Of a stretch of 8,943 bases of DNA, positions 7,114 to 8,943 are shown piece by piece. Origin of the DNA: Deltaproteobacteria bacterium (GTDB lineage Bacteria > Desulfobacterota > Binatia > Binatales > Binataceae). How positions within the stretch are numbered: position 1 is the first letter of the stretch; each line of letters opens with the position of its first letter. The notes under the pieces were generated by a model. That model had not been told where the DNA came from, did no database searches, and was given only the letters and a program-made list of their open reading frames with translations. The translations under genes and the position numbers were made by a program. The stretch covers positions 1 through 8,943 of the forward strand of contig DAHZDR010000092.1 of NCBI GenBank assembly GCA_027403435.1, given 5' to 3'.

Positions 7114-8012
7114 ATTCCGAAGCCGCCGCGCTCGACGCGGGCATGCTTTCGCTGTACAGCCGCGCGACGGCCTATCTCGAATTGACCAAGCCGCGCGTGC
7201 TCCTGATGGTGCTGATCACGACGCTGGCCGGCTTCTACATGGGCGACGGCGCGCGTTTCGACCTCGCGGTGGCCCTCAAGGCGCTGGCGGGCACGGCGCT
7301 GGCGGCGGGCGGCACGCTCGCGCTCAATGAATATATCGAACGCGCTTTTGACGCGCGGATGAACCGCACGCGCCATCGGCCGCTGCCCTCGGGACGGCTG
7401 AAACCGATCGAGGCGCTGGTCTTCGGCCTGGTCACGACCGCTGGTGGAATCGCCTACCTTTGGAATGCGGTGAATCCGCTGACTGCGGGCGTCACGGCCG
7501 CGGTTACCGTGCTTTATCTGGGCGCATACACGCCGATGAAGCGCCACACCTGGCTATGCCAGATCGTCGGCGCGGCGCCGGGCGCGTTGCCGCCGGTGAT
7601 CGGCTGGGCCGCCGCCCGTAACAGCCTTGCCGCCGAACCGCTGGTCCTGTTCGGCATCATGTTTCTGTGGCAATTGCCGCACGCGCTCTCGATCGCGCGG
7701 CTTTATCAACAGGATTACGATCGGGCCGGCTACAAGCTGCTGCCGCGCGAACGCACGTGGGGCAATCCCGCGAATCTCGTGATGATCGCGGCGACGGTGG
7801 CGCTCGTGGCGTTTGGCGCGCTACCGACATTGATGGGTTTCGCCGGCCGGATCTATCTGCCGATTGCGCTTGTGCTGGGCTTATTGATGCTTTATCACGC
7901 GCTGAAGTTGTTACGCCGGCCCACAGTCGCCGCCGACGCCCGCCGCGTCATGCTGGTCTCGCTGGTCTATCTGCCGATGGTGTTGCTGGTGATGGTGCTC
8001 GACAAGGTCTGA
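7110..8012 (+). CDS. ctaB: Protoheme IX farnesyltransferase (heme O synthase)
   Basis: This 300-residue UbiA-family inner-membrane prenyltransferase (also called cyoE or COX10) attaches farnesyl diphosphate to heme B to give heme O, the substrate of the adjacent heme A synthase. The N-terminal ELTKPRVLLMVL is typical. The first prenyl-diphosphate motif is NEYIERAFDARMNRT with RPLPSGR (73-96), where E77 stands at the position often held by aspartate and D81 is kept. YTPMKRHTW (140-148), GAAPGALPPVIGWAA (154-168), and WQLPHALSIARLYQQDY (187-203) with AGYKLLP are further family signatures. About eight or nine membrane segments are visible. The start is a TTG that overlaps the ctaA stop (shared TTGA); AGGTG (7100-7104) lies 5 bases upstream, which suggests translational coupling. 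ATG 7143 is an alternative but lacks a good ribosome site. Confidence 0.94.
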   Translation: MNSEAAALDAGMLSLYSRATAYLELTKPRVLLMVLITTLAGFYMGDGARFDLAVALKALAGTALAAGGTLALNEYIERAFDARMNRTRHRPLPSGRLKPIEALVFGLVTTAGGIAYLWNAVNPLTAGVTAAVTVLYLGAYTPMKRHTWLCQIVGAAPGALPPVIGWAAARNSLAAEPLVLFGIMFLWQLPHALSIARLYQQDYDRAGYKLLPRERTWGNPANLVMIAATVALVAFGALPTLMGFAGRIYLPIALVLGLLMLYHALKLLRRPTVAADARRVMLVSLVYLPMVLLVMVLDKV

Positions 8013-8213
8013 CAATCTTCCGATCTTCCTCTTCGCGTTGGCGAAAATTCTCCTTCCCCACAGCCTGAGATAGCCGCGTCCCTGGCTGGCCATTTTGCCG
8101 CCCGGATGGCGCGCGGGAATTCGGATTCACCGAAAATTTTGGCAGGTAATGGGCGGCGTAACCGGGTTTAAAAAATCCGTCGCTAAATGAGAACCAATCG
8201 TACCGAAAGATCA
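8013..8213. other. Noncoding gap between ctaB and the DUF1329 gene promoter
   Basis: I find no convincing gene here. It contains a small stem TTCGC-GTTG-GCGAA (8032-8045) shortly after the ctaB stop, but no T-run follows, so it is a weak terminator candidate at best. Further on there is an AAAATTTT palindrome near 8132-8139 and an A-rich tract around 8170. The rest shows no repeat or recognisable RNA. AT content rises towards the promoter at 8214. Confidence 0.4.
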
Positions 8214-8241
8214 TTGACAGGTTAGCTAAGATGGCGCTAAT
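8214..8241 (+). promoter_or_regulatory. Probable sigma70-type promoter for the DUF1329 gene
   Basis: A perfect -35 hexamer TTGACA (8214-8219) is followed, after 16 bases, by GCTAAT (8236-8241), which matches the last four positions of the -10 consensus. Transcription would begin near 8248 and give a leader of about 100 bases before ATG 8351. This is the best -35 match in the window's intergenic regions. Confidence 0.5.
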
Positions 8242-8316
8242 GCAATGTCACGTCGGCGCGATAATACCGGGGAGAGCAGGGCGTCAGGCGTGAAGCAACG
8301 CGAATTAATTGGGGGT

Positions 8317-8338
8317 TTCCGCGCGAGGCGGAAGGAGG
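8317..8338 (+). promoter_or_regulatory. Hairpin abutting the ribosome binding site of the DUF1329 gene
   Basis: TTCCGC (8317-8322) pairs with GCGGAA (8328-8333) across a 5-base loop, and the right arm runs into the Shine-Dalgarno sequence AGGAGG (8333-8338), 12 bases before the ATG. One base of the Shine-Dalgarno is in the stem. The structure could modulate ribosome access, or simply shape the leader. It does not match a riboswitch class that I recognise. Confidence 0.4.
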
Positions 8339-8350
8339 GAGATCGCGAAC

Positions 8351-8943
8351 ATGAGAAAAATTTTTAGAAGAGTTGGGGCCCTGCTACTGATTTTGGCGGC
8401 AGGTTCACTGATTGGGACGGCTCATGCCGATCCCGTTCAGGACACGATGAATCAGTGGCTGGCCGATACCGCCCATCAGGGCACGATCGCGCCGGGCACG
8501 ACCATCACGCCGGCGAATTGGCAGCAATACAAGCAGTACATGCCGGTCGGGATGATCGATTTCTTCCAGGGAAACTATTTCTGGAAGATGCCGTCCAACG
8601 CGCAGATGCCGGTCGGCCCCACGGTGATTCATCCGCTGTCCAAGGCCTATCTTAGCGCGAGCGAAAAATACGGCGCGCAGACCCGTGTGGTGCATAATCC
8701 CGATGGCACCATGGGCGTCGCCAATTATGTCGCTGGGATGCCCTTTCCGAATCCGCAGGAGCCGGACATGGGCTACAAGGTTCTCGCCAACGTCTGGTTT
8801 CCCGACGAACCGTATCTGCTGGTGCTTTCAGCCAAAAACGGCTTTGCCAGTTTCTGCACCGCCGACCGTTTCGGCAATCGCGCTTGCACCACGACCGCGG
8901 TCGTATATCGCCAACTCGCCTACAACAGCCATCCGGGGATTCC
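8351..8943 (+). CDS. Secreted DUF1329 family protein (3' end cut by the window edge)
   Basis: The first 197 residues of this protein are present; the reading frame is open to the last base. A clear Sec signal peptide (positive MRKIFRR, hydrophobic 8-22, cleavage after AHA at 24-26) has no lipobox cysteine, so the product is predicted to be periplasmic or outer-membrane associated. The mature part has hallmarks of DUF1329: TITPANWQQYKQYMP, FQGNYFWKMP, GPTVIHPLSKAYL, GMPFPNPQEPDMGYK and VWFPDEPYLLVL. Two cysteines (in SFCTADR and NRACTTT) may form a disulfide. Family members are usually about 450 residues, so more than half is outside the window. The family has a LolA/LolB-like fold and is often found beside outer-membrane DUF1302 proteins in hydrophobic-compound catabolism loci; its function is unknown. 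AGGAGG at 8333-8338 supports the start. Confidence 0.88.
   Translation, partial: MRKIFRRVGALLLILAAGSLIGTAHADPVQDTMNQWLADTAHQGTIAPGTTITPANWQQYKQYMPVGMIDFFQGNYFWKMPSNAQMPVGPTVIHPLSKAYLSASEKYGAQTRVVHNPDGTMGVANYVAGMPFPNPQEPDMGYKVLANVWFPDEPYLLVLSAKNGFASFCTADRFGNRACTTTAVVYRQLAYNSHPGI

Noticed and set aside
8032..8049. Hairpin TTCGC-GTTG-GCGAA after ctaB as its terminator
   Set aside because: The stem is short and is followed by AATT rather than a T-run; not convincing as an intrinsic terminator.

Overview
The window is high-GC bacterial DNA with six complete protein genes and one gene cut by the right edge. It has no RNA genes, transposons, CRISPR arrays or phage genes that I can see. Gene content (metal-dependent amidohydrolase, carboxymuconolactone decarboxylase-like protein, acyl-CoA synthetase, cytochrome P450, heme A synthesis, exported DUF1329 protein) suggests the chromosome of an aerobic, Gram-negative-type, metabolically versatile soil or water bacterium. 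A deltaproteobacteria-like or Candidatus Binatota-like lineage would fit, but that is a guess from gene content, not from a marker gene.

Left part (1-2727), plus strand: a short cysteine-free carboxymuconolactone decarboxylase-family protein (240-782), then a 569-residue amidohydrolase of the N-acyl-D-amino-acid deacylase type (946-2655), closed by a very strong intrinsic terminator (2689-2727).

Middle (2755-5956): an AMP-forming long-chain fatty acid-CoA ligase on the minus strand, convergent with the amidohydrolase, and a cytochrome P450 on the plus strand. These two are transcribed divergently from a gap of about 180 bases with candidate promoters in both directions. The pairing fits oxidation and CoA activation of a lipid, terpenoid or steroid-like substrate, but the substrate cannot be read from the sequence.

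Right part (5957-8943), plus strand: heme A synthase (ctaA/COX15) and protoheme IX farnesyltransferase (ctaB/cyoE) overlap by 4 bases. Together they make heme A for an aa3-type cytochrome c oxidase; no oxidase subunit gene lies in the window. An 8-bp inverted repeat sits next to the candidate ctaA promoter. After a 338-base gap with a recognisable sigma70-like -35 element, a secreted DUF1329 protein begins and runs off the end.

I did not find a clearly novel system. The points most worth a second look are the amidohydrolase that has lost motifs usual in its family, the inverted repeat before ctaA, the divergent ligase/P450 control region, and the structured leader before the DUF1329 gene.
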